A stretch of DNA of 22,398 nt, taken from assembly GCA_900769985.1 (NCBI GenBank), contig CAAGIS010000150.1:1-22398 (forward strand), in the 5' to 3' direction. Of the stretch, positions 20,992 through 22,398 are shown piece by piece. Under the pieces are notes generated by a model. It was not told the DNA's origin. It saw only the letters and a program-made list of their open reading frames with translations, and ran no database searches. Source of the stretch: Spirochaetia bacterium (GTDB lineage: Bacteria > Spirochaetota > Spirochaetia > Treponematales > Treponemataceae). Within the stretch, counting starts at the first letter, position 1; the number at the start of each line of letters is the position of its first letter. A program made the translations under genes and the position numbers.

Positions 20992-21960
20992 TTAACTGCC
21001 AAAATATTCAGCCCACATTTTGTATTTATATATTTTGTCCGTATCTATTTCATCTGAACTTGATATAGTTTTTGAATAAAAATGAGCAAGCAATGTAGCG
21101 AATTCAGCTGGTGTAGTATACTCCATTCCTACAGAACAAGGGTGATCAATAAAATAGTATTTTTGATTCTTTTTAACATGATTTTCTTCCAGCCATTTAA
21201 TAACAGAAGTGATGTCTTCTTCATCCAAAAGCATTGCTATATGAAAATAAGCATTATCTTTACCAAAATTTAAATTGCATTTCTTTAATTCGTCTATAAT
21301 ATGTCTTTTATTTTCAGTGTAAAAATTATTCACTATTAAATCAATTAAATCAGGGCAATCAACCAATTTCTTTTTGTTTTTCGAATTTGATATTATATAT
21401 TCCGCTGTTTCAATATAATCATTATAAAACAATCCGGAAAATACTCTATAAATAGTTGATGAGTCCAGATTTTGAGTATCAAAATATTCCTTTACCAGCC
21501 AATCGATGAAATTATGATTACGAGTTCTCAACGCTAAAGAAAATGGTGTATCATAAATGTTATCATTATTGCATGAAAACAAATCAGCTCCCTTAACTAC
21601 AAGGGTCTTTGCAGATTCGTTATCTTTCAGTTTCAATGCCCAATATAAAATGGTTTGTTCTTTATACAAAACATCTATTTGATTAAAACGATTTATAAGA
21701 AATAAAGCAGACTTTGGATCCTTGTTTATTTCAAGAGATATTCTCAGCAAATCATTTTGAATTGCCAAAGGCAGTGTTATATCATCACTTAACAGTTTTT
21801 CAATTTTTTTATAATCACAAGTGTAATATCCCTTTGTAAGTTGTTCTATTTTATGTTCATTAGTGACACGACATGATAATAGTTCAAATATACTAAGGTG
21901 TAAAATTAAAAGTAATAATATTTTAATCAACCTGTCTTTAATCTTCAATTCTAATAACAT
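20992..21960 (-). CDS. Ankyrin-repeat lipoprotein
   Basis: From ATG 21960 the protein has 322 residues. A basic start and hydrophobic stretch (LIKILLLLILHLSIFE) end in the lipobox ELLSC (Cys30), predicting an envelope lipoprotein. The rest is helical with ankyrin-like units, the clearest being Q-T-I-L-Y-W-A-L-K-L-K-D-N-E-S-A-K-T-L-V followed by KGADLFSCNN, and TPFSLALRTRNHNFIDWLV. Ankyrin stacks bind other proteins. The start overlaps the end of the upstream C39-like gene by 23 bases, so the two are likely translated together. In-frame ATGs further upstream (21990, 21978) would add a short, less typical leader. A role as immunity or binding partner for the overlapping peptidase-like protein is speculative. 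Base composition looks even more AT-rich than the core genes. Confidence 0.75.
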   Translation of the reverse strand: MLLELKIKDRLIKILLLLILHLSIFELLSCRVTNEHKIEQLTKGYYTCDYKKIEKLLSDDITLPLAIQNDLLRISLEINKDPKSALFLINRFNQIDVLYKEQTILYWALKLKDNESAKTLVVKGADLFSCNNDNIYDTPFSLALRTRNHNFIDWLVKEYFDTQNLDSSTIYRVFSGLFYNDYIETAEYIISNSKNKKKLVDCPDLIDLIVNNFYTENKRHIIDELKKCNLNFGKDNAYFHIAMLLDEEDITSVIKWLEENHVKKNQKYYFIDHPCSVGMEYTTPAEFATLLAHFYSKTISSSDEIDTDKIYKYKMWAEYFGS

Positions 21961-22327
21961 ATATCTTATCCATCCCATTATTATTAACATTATTTAAATA
22001 TGAATTACTAGCTTTTTCTGAAGTTCTAATATAGACATCATTTATAGTAACGTTCCCTGTTTGAGAATCATAACCGGTAACATTAAAGAAATGACCATTA
22101 TAGTGCCCAATAACGTATGCATTATCAGTTCCACTTGATGAAAGTTCTGCAAGCGTATCCTTAATGTCTGCTCCTTTTTTTTCAGTACTATTTATCTTAG
22201 TACCAGCAACAAGTCCTGCATCAGATAGTAAACTCTTCATATTGTCAAGTAACATATTCGCATCATTTTCATACCCATCCGATAGTGTAAAATAAAGTTC
22301 GCAATTTGGGTGATTGAAAAAAGTCAT
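21938..22327 (-). CDS. C39-like (papain-fold) peptidase fragment carrying the His-Asp half only
   Basis: Starting from ATG 22327 (GGTGG site 5 bases upstream) the protein has 129 residues. Its C-terminal two thirds resemble C39-like cysteine peptidase domains: a helical ADIKDTLAELSSSG segment, then YVIGHYNGHFFNVTGYD with the likely catalytic His79, and NVTIND with Asp97 at the usual distance. The N-terminal block that should carry the catalytic cysteine is not recognisable; Cys9 is not in a typical setting. The frame stays open to the window edge (a TTG lies at 22384), so a longer protein extending past the window cannot be excluded. A strong ribosome site and ATG on the opposite strand at 22376 argue that it starts inside the window. 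It overlaps the ankyrin gene. Peptidase activity is doubtful. Confidence 0.55.
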   Translation of the reverse strand: MTFFNHPNCELYFTLSDGYENDANMLLDNMKSLLSDAGLVAGTKINSTEKKGADIKDTLAELSSSGTDNAYVIGHYNGHFFNVTGYDSQTGNVTINDVYIRTSEKASNSYLNNVNNNGMDKIYVIRIED

Positions 22328-22375
22328 TGAAACCACCAGAATGTTTTTTGTCCCAAAAACAAAAGGAAGGTAACA

Positions 22376-22398
22376 ATGACTCAAGAACAGATTATTAG
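22376..22398 (+). CDS. Possible 5' end of a gene running off the right edge
   Basis: ATG at 22376 is preceded by AAAAGGAAGG with 5-6 bases spacing, a strong ribosome site in this window, and the frame is open to the edge (MTQEQII...). Only seven codons are visible, so no product can be named. If real, it is divergent from the C39-like gene and fixes that gene's start at 22327. Confidence 0.4.

Overview
The window looks like chromosomal DNA from a spirochaete of the genus Treponema or a close relative. The base composition is low-GC by eye. Several secreted proteins have relaxed, spirochaete-style lipoboxes. The gene set also fits: a PilZ protein, a double cyclic-nucleotide-domain protein, gatCA without gatB, a Cache-type chemoreceptor, and many exported proteins of unknown function. 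No rRNA, tRNA, CRISPR array, transposase or phage gene was recognised.

Layout. Positions 1-3482 (+) hold the end of an unknown gene, a phosphodiester-glycosidase-family lipoprotein, a PilZ protein and a TPR protein. Positions 3501-5807 (-) form a probable three-gene operon: a double cNMP-domain regulator, a secreted protein and a DUF192 lipoprotein. murB (-) and cysS (+) are divergent at about 6.9 kb. cysS is followed by an ECF sigma factor, an overlapping zinc-finger anti-sigma protein and a membrane-anchored TIG/transglutaminase-like protein that lacks the catalytic cysteine. A perfect hairpin terminator separates this run from gatCA (-). Divergent from gatC is a large membrane-anchored protein with a propeller-like C-terminus, followed by a lipoprotein (+). 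A chemoreceptor and a CDP-alcohol phosphatidyltransferase (pgsA-like) follow on the minus strand. From about 20.17 kb the character changes to accessory DNA: a 94-bp tandem repeat, a probable repeat element carrying an unexplained open frame, a gene remnant broken by an amber codon, an ankyrin lipoprotein, and half of a C39-like peptidase domain at the right edge.

The most general signal is promoter architecture. Six -35/-10 pairs with exactly 17-bp spacing can be read directly. In four of them (PilZ gene, murB, gatC, pgsA) the -10 box ends only 6-8 bases before the ATG and there is no Shine-Dalgarno sequence, so these first-in-unit genes are predicted to give leaderless mRNAs. The double-cNMP gene and the chemoreceptor have ordinary leaders with Shine-Dalgarno sites, and most downstream genes have Shine-Dalgarno sites too. 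Other points of note are the lost catalytic cysteine in the transglutaminase-like protein, an 8-G homopolymer between pgsA and the chemoreceptor promoter, and the decaying accessory region at the right.
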